Below, piece after piece: positions 33,901 to 44,500 of a stretch of 64,000 bases of DNA (position 1 is the stretch's first letter; each line of letters begins with the position of its first letter). This DNA is from Cladopsammia gracilis. Its lineage: Eukaryota; Cnidaria; Anthozoa; Scleractinia; Dendrophylliidae. A program made the position numbers and the translations under genes. The stretch spans positions 1,126,001-1,190,000 of the forward strand of contig JAJGOT010000237.1 in the NCBI GenBank assembly GCA_022457155.1. The letters are read 5' to 3'. The notes under the pieces are model-generated. The model saw only the letters and a program-made list of their open reading frames with translations, searched no databases and was not told the origin of the DNA.

Positions 33901-36900
33901 ACCTTTTTTTTTAATAAAAGCCTTTCTTTTATAGCTGGAGTTTTTTTCAGTACAATGCACTTGTTCATTGGTTGATTCATGGTTATGTATGTTGAATAAA
34001 AGCTTTTTCTGAAGATAACTAGTTTTTATTTATTTAAAACTTGTTAAAATATGGCTAATTTCTAAGAATGAGGACATTAAAAAATATTGATGTGAGAACA
34101 ATTATTGAAGTTGATTATGAAGTTGATTATGATTATTAAAGTTGGCGCATTTATTTAGAGCTTGTGGTTTTCCTACGGCTCAGTACCCCTTAATAACAAT
34201 GCAGTAATCTGGGTAAAAAGGATTAGTAAATTTGCATGTAAAGTCAGGTTGTGAGCCCCCTCTTTGTAAACATGCCCTAAGCCAATCGCCATGATTTTAC
34301 CATAGGAGTTCTTGACCTTACATCAGCTGCAGTGTCATAAAGAGAAAAGAAAAATCTCAGCTGTATTTGGGCAGTGAATTTTTCCAGAAAATATCCATAC
34401 CTTCCCCCACAATAGGTTTTTCAGTTGAAGCCTCCCCCCCCCCCCACCCTTACCCTAATCCTACCCCCACCACCCCCCCTTACTCCAATCCTACCCCCAT
34501 CCACCTTGCCCTAATCCTACCCCCCACCCCCCTTACCCTAATCTTATCCTGACCCCCCTTACCCTAATCCTACCCCCACCACCCCTTACCATAATCCTAC
34601 CCCCCCCCCCCCCTTACCCTAATCCTACCCCCACCACCCCCCTTACCTCTCTAGAAGTTCCAGTTTAAATGACACCTTTGGTGTAGTTTGGCTTTATACT
34701 TCCTTTAAAACTTTGTCTTTCGAGACCACTTTAAAAGTTCCAGTGACCTTCTTTGAGGTGGGAATGGACATTTCTTGCTAATGCACATTGTGAATTATGC
34801 AGATGTTCAGACATTCATGAAAATAATATTGGATGACTGTATTAGTATAGGAGCAAGAAGTTTTTAATGTTGTGATCAGCAGGCCACAAAATGTTTTGTG
34901 TTTGATAAGTGGTAAGATTACATATTAATATTTGGCAATAATCAACTTATTATAAACTATATTATATATTTAACAATTGATTACTCATTGATATCTTATT
35001 CATTACAGATTGCGAAATAATTATTGTTGATTGATAAGTTACACCTATAGGATTTACATGTAATAATAAGTTGATGCATACTTAATGACGATGTTGTATT
35101 TTTTTCTTCTTATTTGGTTTCTACAATGCAGGTTTATAGCCAAGAAAAGCAGTTCCCATCGCAGCAATCAAGAGAAGATGCCTTAAAAGTGGAACGAAGG
35201 CTGACGTTTGTTCCTGTAATTTTCATTCTAGTACGCATATGGGGTACGATTCGCTTCATCATGTATGTAGCTAATTCATTATCATCAAACAGTACATCAT
35301 GGGAAAAAGCCCTTCTTTATCTCCAGGTTTGTTCATTTTTTTACTGTTTAAACTCATTTTACATAATGAAGTGTAATAAATATACATGTACCTGTAAACT
35401 TTAATGACATCATCATTACATATGACATATTAAACACATATTCAGTAAGATACAGTTGTATACATGTAAGCCTTTTTGAAAATTTTCACATGCAAAGATT
35501 GCTTTCTTTTACAAAAACATGTATGGCATTTTAATTTGATCAAGTTTGGTTCAACCTGACTAGGATTCTGACATCTTAATGGTACTGAAGAGAAAACTGG
35601 CCATATTTATTTCAAACTTTGCCTAATTTTTTGTATTAGTTTTATGGCCACAATTTAGGTGTACTGAAGAGGTTACACCAACATGGCAGGTGCATACTAA
35701 GCCCGGTAATTTTCTAACATTTATTTTCTCTATGACTTTGTTCTGAAGACTACTACGGCTGGATTCATTAAATATAGTTTCTTTTTACCTGGTTAGTGGA
35801 AGAATGCTCAACTTATTTTGACCTGTTGATAAAAACAAATAATAGTCTCGTGCAGATCAAGTTAACTATCTCTGATACAAAAATATACAAATGAAACAAA
35901 TCTGTCACTCTTTCATCTATTATTTAAATGAAAGTAAACCCAGTAGGTGGGTATGTCCAGAAATGCACGCTAATAAGATTCATGCTCTTTATGATAGACA
36001 TCATGAAGTGTCCCCTAGACCTAATTCTCACCTAAACACAAGCAATTCTGTCAAACATGAAGTCATATGGAAATTACAAATAATTGTGTGTAATATGAAG
36101 TGCCCAAGGTCCGAGTTAAGTGCATTTCTGGACATAAGTGCAGTAGTTTAGAGAAGGGGTACTCAGTCCACAACCCCTCGCAACTCAGTTGAACTGGATG
36201 GAGAGAAGGAGGGGGTGGAATGGGCTGGGAGGGACTCCCATATAAAAATGACGGGGGTGCTCGTCGTACTTTTTAGGAGTCAAATTTTGTAGATTGGTAC
36301 CACTTAGGGTACTAAAATCTAAAATGACCACCATTGGAATTATTGCAGTACCTTTTTGCATAATAATTGAGCCGAAAAAATATGACACAATATATACATG
36401 TATGACATGTGTTGTTTTAGAACTGGTACCTCTTAGGGGTAAAAATTACTTTGAGCCACACCCATCAAACAAGGTGCTGGTACTACCTTTTAGGGTGTTT
36501 GTCGAAAATTTCCGATGAGCAACCCATCATTTTTAAATGTGGGGGGAATGGGGGAGGGATATAAAAGCTCCATTCCTTCTCCCCATTTCAGACCAAAGAA
36601 ACTATGTTTATGATTAAACTCCTTCAAAAAAAAATCAACAACCATCATCTTGTGGGGTTGTTCATTTCTATAATGCATTAATTTTTATATTTATAGAGCT
36701 TATATATAACTTATATTATAGAACTTAAAATAACATATAGAGCTTGCCTGATATTTTGAAAACGTAGTTGATGAAAATTGCATCATTTTCACTATGACTA
36801 TGCTCAGACAAGGACACAACAGTTAAAGAAATGGGAGGGGGAGAGAGTGGAGGAGAAAAAAAGACAACTAAAACCCATCTTTTAGACATATTGTAGACAC

Positions 36901-38406
36901 AAAACATAATGCACATTCTCAGACACATGAACAGAGCAGCATGGTTTTAACCGGGGGGGGGGGACTCCCATATAAAAATGACGGGGGTGCTTGTCGGAAA
37001 TTTTTGTAAAAAACTCTAAAAGGCACCAGTATCTTGTTTGATGGGTGTGGCTCAAATGAATTTTTACCTCTAGGAGGTACAAATTCTAAAACAACACGTG
37101 CCATATTCAGTGTTCTTACCAGACCGCGGCATTGCGGCATTGCCGCACTTTTTCGGGGAATGCCGCGCTGTTATAGGCCCAAGGGGTCCCAAGGGTGCAA
37201 AGATGCAAAAAAAAAAAAAAAAAAGAAAGAAAGAAAGAAAGAGAAAAAGTGGGGGAAGAAAAAGTATTATGAACGTACATTTCTCTATAATATAAGCCAA
37301 AATTTGATTGGTTATGGCCTCTTTAGAAAGCACCCAGAACATTATTATCTAAGTTTGTTTGGGGTATTTGCTGGAATAAAATGTTGAGTTAATTGTGTCT
37401 AAAAATTGAGACCCGCTTTTCTCCCTCATGACCCCCTTTTAGCTTCTCTATGGGTCCTGTAGACCCCAGTGCAGAAAATCCTGGTAAGAACACTGCATAT
37501 TCTGTCATACTTTTTTGGATTTATACCCTGTAAGGTACCACGATTATTCTAACTGTGGTCATTTTAGATTTAAGCACCCTAAGCGGTCCACCGCGGTCAA
37601 ACGAGAGAAATTTGCAAAAGTTAAGCAAAGTACTTCAAAGTTAAGGTTGTCATTTTCACTGTTTAAAGTTTAATATATTACCAATACACTGTCAATTTAC
37701 CAAACGTTTTGAAAGTTTACTAAAAACGTTCTAAGCGTTTGAAAACTATGAACCGCAGAATTGTCGGCGCCATTTGCCAACACAATTTTGCTCAGGCACG
37801 AAGTGTTTTGGTCAATTTTCAACGAAAAAAAGCTCATTATTTTGTGAAAGATGAAAAGACAGTTACATAAACTAATTATTTTCTACATCCTTGCCCATGT
37901 TTACACTTAATATTAAATGAAATCCCACTAAATAAAACGAAAAACGCCTCGGAAGTTTGACCGCGGTGAACCTAAGCGGTACCGATCTGCCAATTTTGAT
38001 CCCTCAAAGGTATGACGAGCACCCCATCATTTTTAAATGGAAGTCCCCCTCTCGGGGTTTTTAAAAAATCCAGGTATACATTTAAGATATTAATGCGTTC
38101 TTCCCTCCCTTGGCAACCAGTATTTTGTACATTTTTTTATAAAAGGAATTAACCACTTGTATGTTGTCTCCTGGGTAATCATATATCCTCCTTGTATTTT
38201 CTTAGGGAATTGGGGACAACAGCCAAGGTTTTTTCAACTTTTTGCTGTTTTGTCTTTTCACGGAAAAATTCCAGGTTCGCCTTAGGTTAGCCGCCCATAA
38301 TCTGCTTGTTAATTGCAAGGAGAAAAAATCAGCTGGCTCATCATCAGTGACGGAGAAAACTGCTGACTTTTACAGTACTCAGGAAACATTGGTTGATGGA
38401 AATTAA
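30976..38406 (+). CDS. GPR157-like: GPR157-like seven-transmembrane receptor, gene 1
   Basis: Three coding exons, 30976-31629, 35132-35326 and 38206-38406, all with phase-0 introns and GT/AG sites (GAG|GTAAGA, TGCAG|GTT, CCAG|GTTTG, CTTAG|GGA), give about 349 residues. Exon 1 holds an extracellular start with an NGT glycosylation site (N10), TM1 (about 32-56), TM2 (66-86), TM3 (100-124), TM4 and most of TM5. Cys96 and Cys173 (in GWCWI) form the expected extracellular disulfide. Exon 2 has the third loop, rich in charged residues, and TM6 (LTFVPVIFILVRIWGTIRF). Exon 3 has TM7 and a Ser/Thr-rich cytoplasmic tail ending DGN. The WMLLTGKAWE and GWCWI motifs match GPR157, an orphan plasma-membrane receptor related to cAMP-receptor/secretin-like GPCRs. 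The ATG at 30976 (ACACCATGA) is preferred. An in-frame ATG at 30796 would add 60 unlikely residues. An ATTAAA poly(A) signal lies at about 38636. Ligand unknown. Confidence 0.9.
31789..32176. mobile_element. MITE-like element with TCACGCC repeats (receptor 1, intron 1)
   Basis: It starts 'acctgccaagtctcacgcct' and ends '...aaaaagttggcaggt', a 9-bp terminal inverted repeat. Inside, 'ctcacgcct' recurs four times and 'cttcgga' several times. The duplication at the target is unclear. Confidence 0.6.
32261..33076. mobile_element. Tigger/pogo-like element with nested fold-back (receptor 1, intron 1)
   Basis: The left end 'ta|cagtgaacctccatttgcga' and right end '...atgggaggttcaactg' are imperfect inverted repeats of the CAGT...ACCTC type used by pogo/Tigger elements. 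The internal words 'gtaagcgaccacct' recur at both sides. A separate perfect-looking fold-back (32667-32815, arms about 60 bp, 'acaattattggattcggttt') sits inside, so a MITE inserted into this element. A related fragment lies at 60596-60745. Confidence 0.75.
33299..33867. mobile_element. MITE with ATCACGCATCAC motifs (receptor 1, intron 1)
   Basis: Ends 'gagggtggcaaaggggg' and '...cccctttgccaccctc' are perfect inverted repeats of about 16 bp. The direct word CAGTTGT/AGTTGT flanks both sides, a likely 6-7 bp target duplication. Inside, 'atcacg.atcac' words recur at least six times in the terminal thirds. No coding capacity. Confidence 0.85.
34432..34650. repeat. C-rich minisatellite with telomere-like CCCTAA units
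   Basis: A unit of about 28-32 bp, 'ccttaccctaatcctacccc' plus 'caccacccc', is repeated about seven times. Each unit carries CCCTAA, the complement of the animal telomere repeat TTAGGG, once, diluted by C runs. It lies in intron 1 of the first receptor gene. Confidence 0.85.
35949..36140 (+). mobile_element. 192-bp hAT-type MITE, copy 2 (receptor 1, intron 2)
   Basis: Same element as 25706-25897 in the opposite orientation and the same 192-bp length. It is flanked by CAGTAGGT (35941-35948) and CAGTAGTT (36141-36148), an 8-bp duplication with one mismatch. The plus-strand frame MHANKIHALYDRHHEVS... is open and differs from copy 1 at only a few residues. Confidence 0.9.
36222..36545. mobile_element. 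MITE of the CCCATATAAAAATGACGGGG family (receptor 1, intron 2)
   Basis: The left end carries 'gggactcccatataaaaatg' then 'acgggggtgctcgtcg', and the right end mirrors it ('gatgagcaacccatcatttt'). The internal words 'aggggtaaaaattac' and 'taccttttagggtgttt' are shared with the copies at 36951-38057 and 42846-43125. It is about 320 bp with G/C-rich ends. Confidence 0.8.
37108..37495. mobile_element. Nested inverted-repeat element with A/AAAG tract
   Basis: 'cagtgttcttaccag' and 'ctggtaagaacactg' are perfect 15-bp inverted ends. CATATT(C) occurs on both sides (left from 37102, right from 37496) as the likely target duplication. An A run followed by (AAAG)n lies at 37206-37245. Confidence 0.85.
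37588..37970. mobile_element. MULE-type MITE with perfect 10-bp duplication
   Basis: CCTAAGCGGT flanks the element exactly on both sides (37578-37587 and 37971-37980). The ends share 'caccgcggtcaaac' inverted over 14 bp. A 9-10 bp target duplication is typical of Mutator-like elements. The 383-bp body is non-coding. Confidence 0.9.
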
Positions 38407-38976
38407 GTAGCAGCTTCTTTTCAGCATTTCAAACTTAAGAAATCTACCAGTGATGACAGTCAGCTAATGGTGACATCTTAGACCTTGCAGTCAGCTTCAC
38501 TTACACTGAGAGATGATTGGACATCATTGGACACAATATCAATCATATCTTAAACACGGACTCGCGTGCATCCTCTCGTGCATCACGTGCATCCTCTCGC
38601 CAAAGGAAAACCGTTACCGGGCGAAATTAAAATTTGGCAAGCTAAAATATAATATTCATGCTAAAAGGCGCATAAATTCAAATAATGTTTTTAGCTTTAT
38701 TTCATGAAAGATAAATCCTATACCAGATTGAACTGGTGAAGGTAGAATTAGACCTATTTTGGGGGGCAACGGTCTTCCTCCGTGTTGCTTGCAATGTCAG
38801 CCACCTTTGATGAGCCGTTGAAGTAGTGATGGTGTGACAAAGAGGGGGTGGAGCTATCCCTTTAATAGCGCGGGTCCTTGTTTAAATCCTCATCACAGTC
38901 TTAGACTCTGTTTTGGGTACAATTAGTGGTACAGAACTTTACAAAAAACCGGACGGCTCAGTTTTGCTTCCATATA

Positions 38977-39697
38977 CAGTCAACTCTCTCTAAGACGGAC
39001 ACCGTCAAGACTGGCCCCCGTCGGGACCGGCACCGGCACCGGCACCAACACCAACTGTCCGTGTCCGGCTTATAGCAGGTTTTCACGTTGCGTCACAGCG
39101 GCTATGTTGGTGCACATCTACAAAAGAATTTTAATGAACTTCTTTTGTTATGTGCACCAACATGGCCGCAATGGCCTTTGTCATTTGAGTCCCACAGGAC
39201 TGAAGGTCACGTGAGTGAAAACCATCTATAGAGAGTCAAGGTAACGAGACACCAGAAATTCTGAAATAAAGCTAAACCGAATGTTTAGCTTTATTATCTA
39301 AACCTATATACAATGAGTACGCGTCTGTTTTATGTCTGTTTAAAGTCGTTTACTTATAATAGCAAAACCTGCAAACTGGAACAAAAGTAATATTAGAAAA
39401 GTGGACCTGTTTGTTCATATTCAGTACCGACAATTCCGTTTTGAAGTATTTTTCACTAAAAGAAAAGCTCTTCTCAAAGTGACCGTTGACAGTTTCAAAG
39501 TGTCCGGTGTCCGTCTTATAGAGAGTTCAGTTACAGTGAAATGACTGAAAAACGGCAGGGACCAACACCAGGTATCCGTTTTATAGAGCCGTTTATCTTA
39601 TAGAGAGTTCAGTTACAGTAAAATGACTGAAAAACGGCAGGGACCAACACCAGGTGTCCGTCTTATAGAGGTGTCCGTTAAGAGAGAGAGTTGACTG
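38977..39697. mobile_element. Tigger/pogo-like element with nested MITE and internal tandem copy
   Basis: TA flanks ends 'cagtcaactctctctaagac' and '...aagagagagagttgactg', imperfect inverted repeats. Inside, an 82-bp unit starting 'tcttatagagagttcagtta' is tandemly repeated (39514, 39596). A separate fold-back at about 39076-39225 ('caggttttcacgttg' / 'gtgagtgaaaaccat') is flanked by TATAG and includes mirrored 'gtgcaccaacatgg' arms. Just downstream of the first receptor gene; its 3' UTR could reach it. Confidence 0.8.
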
Positions 39698-39699
39698 TA

Positions 39700-41050
39700 T
39701 GATCATCAAGTGTTTACCCTGGGATAGTGATTGTTTAGAAAATGATAAATTGACAAAATGATAAACAGATGGAATACACTCGGAAAAGAAACAGTTTGCT
39801 CATAAAAATTACAGGGCTATTTACACTGTCAGTGGGACTTAGAACACTGGGACCAGGGATAATTCCAACAACGATAATGTTTTCTCGTTTGAATCTCTCG
39901 CCACGAGGTAAGTTCATTAAGGCAAGGTAAATGACCCCCACACTGTGGAGCTTGCTCTATCGTTCTTTTAAATAGTCAAAGACCACCCAAAAGTAGCCTG
40001 ATCTATCCTATAGGTCTATTTGAAGCCAGTGTAAGAAATTCCTTGCAGTCTTCCTGTTTTCCTAGTGTGAATTTGGCTTAAGATTGCTGTTTTTTATTTG
40101 CTTGGTTCTGTTGATCAGTCAACTTCTTAAATTTATTTTGAAAAAGCGAAGTAATGACTTGATTACTGTAGAAAAAAAGGTATTTGGCACTGGTGTAAAT
40201 AAATCATGACAAGTAAGGTTTAATTTTAAGTTTAATTGCAAATAAAACAGTTGTCGACCTACTTTCATGTGTTGAAATGTGTCCATATTTATGTATTTAG
40301 TTTGGACTAACTGGCACTCATCATTTCGTGTGAATGTATATGGAAGTTTTGAGCGTATAAGCTGAAAAATTTACCATTAGCTTCAATTTAATTAAAAATA
40401 TGTACTTAGTTTTTCAAGACAAAATCACAGATACTATATATACTTTAATTAGTGTGATGAAACAACACATAAGGCAGGACAGAATTTTGTGAAAGGAAGC
40501 GTAGCCCAAAATTTGGAAAGCCCATATGCCCCTGGTAATTAAAATAATTGAAGATGACATTTGCTCCGCATTTGGTTCAAATGTTGTCTTTAAACACGTT
40601 TGCCTGCATTTGAACGGAACAAATAAGACATTTGTCTTGCATTTACATCATATTTGTCCATGTTTGCCACTAGAGCAAATGCCTCATTATCCTATTTATC
40701 CTCAGGACAAATACCATATTTGTCTCTCAATTAAATATAGACAAATATGACAAATGTCATATTTAACCCATATTTACACAACATTTATCTTATGTCAAAT
40801 CTAATTTTTCGCCCAGTGTGACTTTTGAACAAAGTTTGTCAACATGCTCGTTCCATTTAAGATTTTCATCTAAGTGAATTTAAGTGAATAACTAAGGATT
40901 GTTCTTTTTCAACAAAAATGCTGATTTCAACAAAGATGCTGATTTCCCAGAATTCCTTTCAGACTGTCAGTGTTCTGAATTAACTATAATCGTAAATTCA
41001 GAGCAATTTGAGAATTAACGATAATCGTTAATTCAGAGAGGAGGACTGGT
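39700..41050. other. Intergenic stretch between the two receptor genes
   Basis: No gene recognised. Around 40555-40800 the words 'catttg', 'caaat' and 'atatttg' recur densely, a degenerate low-complexity or MITE-derived tract. A short hairpin 'gaattaacgataatcgttaattc' lies at about 41011-41035. Confidence 0.5.
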
Positions 41051-41064
41051 TGCGCCGTCCGCTT

Positions 41065-41133
41065 AATCTCGTACCCAGATCTCACTCGTGCTTGTACCGA
41101 ACTGAAGACCGAGGGAGATCTGGGTACAAGATT
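41065..41133. repeat. Small fold-back upstream of the second receptor gene
   Basis: 'aatctcgtacccagatctc' and 'gagatctgggtacaagatt' form inverted arms around a loop of about 30 bp. This is a common type of anthozoan mini-hairpin. Confidence 0.85.
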
Positions 41134-41197
41134 ACCGTCCGCTATCCCGCTATCCGCCATCCAATCCGCGAGCATCCGGTCCTTATTTTACAGACAC

Positions 41198-41288
41198 TAG
41201 CCTACGTACGTGCAGCCGTACCACCCCCCTCCCCGAGAAAAGAGGCTTTTTCAGTTCTCGGGGTGATGGTACGGCTACACGTAGACTA
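41198..41288. mobile_element. 91-bp MITE with 9-bp duplication in receptor 2 promoter region
   Basis: Ends 'tagcctacgtacgtgcagcc' and '...ggctacacgtagacta' are inverted repeats. TACAGACAC flanks exactly on both sides (41189-41197 and 41289-41297). The element ends about 245 bp before the start codon of the second receptor gene. Confidence 0.9.
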
Positions 41289-41459
41289 TACAGACACCCA
41301 CCCCTTCCCTTCCGCATACATGTGGCACAGCATGCGACCAGCCGCAAGTGTGTGGAGTGACAAGTGCTTCCCGAAAGTACTACGCAAGCGTAATATCAAA
41401 TTTCTGTTTGCGTAACCCTTTTTCTTGGTATAGTATTTTTCGAGCAAGGTTACGTGCGT

Positions 41460-41468
41460 CTATATATT
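41460..41468 (+). promoter_or_regulatory. Possible TATA element for the second receptor gene
   Basis: 'ctatatattga' lies about 70 bp before the ATG at 41534, giving room for a short 5' leader. Motif-only support. Confidence 0.35.
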
Positions 41469-41533
41469 GATGCTTCATTTCGTAATACTACTCTGTGTTT
41501 TGCAAGTTTCCTTTACAAGTATCGCTGTCAAAT

Positions 41534-44500
41534 ATGGAGGAAAGTAAAACGGTCAACGAATATCTGATAACAATCACTTCAATCCTCTCATTTTTTGGTA
41601 CACTTTTCATCATTGCTTCGTTTTTTGCTTGGAAGGACATTCGAACGACCTCCAGGCGAATTCTGGTTTACATTTCGGTAGCAGACTTGTGTACTGCCAT
41701 TGCTACTATTGCAGCCATTACAAGTTTTTGGGTGACAGGATCCGAAAGCAAGAAAGTCTGTTTCGTCCAAAGCATTCTTGGAACTCTATCGGTGTTGTGC
41801 TCGTTCTTCTGGACAGCGTTTATGGCCGTGTATTTGTACATAAGTGTTTGCAAGAAGAATTCTCGATTAGCTGATAGGTTGATGTACTTATTTCATGTCT
41901 GTGGATGGGGAATTCCTATTATTATTGTAGCCATCGCCGCCTCAACGAACAAGTTAGGAAACAATGGCAACAAAGTAACTTCAGGATGGTGTTGGGTGAA
42001 TAAAAACTTGAATTGGAATGACCAAGTGCTCTGGATGTTGTTGGCTGGAAAATTGTGGGAAATAATGGCATGTTTCGTAATAACTGTTCTCTATGGTTTA
42101 TTAAAACGGAACATGGCTAAAGAGGTAACAAACTATGATATAAATTCCAGATAAAGATATTATTGATCATTAATAACTGTCCCACTTGCTATAGCACCTG
42201 GAACCGTTGAAACAACGTTGTTTTGGCTCCCAAAACAACATTGTAACAATGATAATCAAGTTTGCAGTTCCACCAGCAAGTAGCTATTAATTTGACACAA
42301 AAATGGTTTGAGCTTTGGGAAGAATTTTTTTTTTTGCCATAAGAATTATAAAGATAGGTAAACGATTTTTCGTTTGTCTCACGATGGAGTCACGATCAAC
42401 ATCTTAAAGTGACTCCATCGTGAGACAAATGAAAAATCGTTTACCTATCTTACACACCACGATGAACAACAACCACATTTTTAGTAACAAGAATTATAAA
42501 TAAAGGCAAAAATACGAAGAGATAAGATGAAGTTTGAATAGCTTGTTGAACAATCTTAACGTATTGAATTCAATTGAAACTAAAACAAGAACAGCAAATA
42601 TAAATATACAGTTGTATTGCCGAACGACAAATGAACTTTATAACCAGAATGAATAAGAGAGCAGTCATAAAAATAGCCAATAATATTGACTGCTGAAATG
42701 ACAAACAGAAAAAGCAGTTACCTTGGAAACACTTCCCTCTTTGCAAATAAAATAATTCGTTCTCAGAACTGGCATGCTACTTTTTCTTGCCTAAACCTTC
42801 TAGTTTCAGGCGGGACCTTTGCAGTAGTGGGTCCCCAGAGAGGTTGGGGGGGGGGGGGGGGGGTCCCATATTAAATGTTTTAGAATCTTGTTTGTGTTTG
42901 TTACGTGTGGCTCATATGAATTTTTACCCCTAAGAGGTACCAATGCTAAACAACACGTCATATTCTGCCATATCTTTTCACCTCACTACCCTAAAAAGTC
43001 TAAAACAGTACTGTGAATAAGTCTAGTGGTCATTTAAGATTTTAGCATCCTAAGCGGTACCATTTTGACCCCTAAAAGGTACAATGGGCACCTTGTCATT
43101 TTATATGGGAGCCCCCTCTCCCCCTCCCCTGAGAGTGAGCCTACATTTCCCCTCCCCCCTCCCCTGAGAGTGAGCCTACATTTCCCCAAAAAGACATAAG
43201 TAAACTGTTTCAGTGCAGAAATCTGATTAGACAGTGCTCTTTAGGCAATAAGATTTACAATGTGGGCACCCTGGATAACTATTTTTACTATTAATAATGG
43301 GTTTAAATAGTGCTAATTCCATTACTGTAAATAGCAGCACTACCATGCCACCAGCCACCAGCCACCAAACCACTTATTTTCACTAAATTTCCCTACTTAA
43401 TACAGATACATTTTTTTGGCTCCAGCATGTGTCTGTATAAAACAGAAGGGTTCAACTGTATATTTTATTTTTTGAATAGTTTTTTATTTAACAGTAGAAC
43501 CCTGGTGACTCAAACTCCCCTGCTAATAGGCCATTTTGCACGATGACGTCATTTGACTACTACTACCAGACTCCTTCAGTTTTTTGTTTTGTAGTGCAAA
43601 TTAGGGCTATTGTTATTTAAACCGCACTGGGATTACAAAATTGAAATAAGAAAGGAAAAACGAAATGCATTCTGGTAGTAGTAGTCAAATGATGTCATAT
43701 TCGTGCAAATGGCCTATTCCAACTAAGTCCCATTTCCCTTGGATTTGACCCCACTTTTCACTCATGTTTACTAGGTTAACTCGAACTTGGATAACTCAAA
43801 TTCCCTGCTAACTTGAACTACATTTCATTTCCCTTGATTAAAATTTACTCCGATAGCTCTAAATCTGGTTCTTGCATTACTCACCACACACTAAAACTAA
43901 AGCTACAGCAATTTGATTTTAATTAGTGCAACGAACAGATCATGTATTTGACAGTCATTTCACAATCTTATGAGTCATACAGGATGCGGTGCCTTTAGCT
44001 GTCACAAAGAAAAAAAAAACAGTGTTACAGTAATTTAATTTGCACTGTACTGTATACTATTAAGTGCTGAAAAATAAGTAAACTATCAATTATTAACATG
44101 GCAAATTGAATATTCAATCGACCCCACTAACGAGAAACTGTTTTTCGTTTCCCTTCTGAGTTTGAGTTACCGGGGGGTTCTACTGTTAATTTAACATAAC
44201 CATTTTGTTGTATCTTCAGCTTCATCATAAAAATCAAGTTCTTACACAAAGCACAGTAGTGCAGGCACAAAAGGCAGAAAGGAAACTGGTGTGTGTACCG
44301 TTGATATTTGTCATCTTGCGCATCTGGGGGACCATACGATTTCTGCTGTTGATTGCAAGGGCTGGACAAGATTATAAGTCCCATGTTGGTGACTGGCTAC
44401 TAGTTTTACAGGTCAGTAATAATTATTTAGCCCCAAATAACAAATGTTACAGTTAAACTTCCTTGATCCATGGAAAACTTTCCATAGTTTTGAACACCAA

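Larger units (their letters stand above)
36951..38057. mobile_element. Same MITE family, enlarged by two nested insertions
   Basis: The outer ends 'gggggggactcccatataaa' (36955) and '...ccatcatttttaaatggaag' with 'tccccctctcggg' (to 38057) belong to one MITE copy. Its interior is interrupted by a 37108-37495 element (ends cagtgttcttaccag / ctggtaagaacactg, CATATT flanks) and by a 37588-37970 element. Removing both restores a MITE of about 330 bp similar to its neighbour at 36222. Confidence 0.8.

Noticed and set aside
37034..37387. 117-codon plus-strand frame with poly-lysine
   Set aside because: Runs through an A/AAAG tract inside nested MITEs; lysine run is low complexity.
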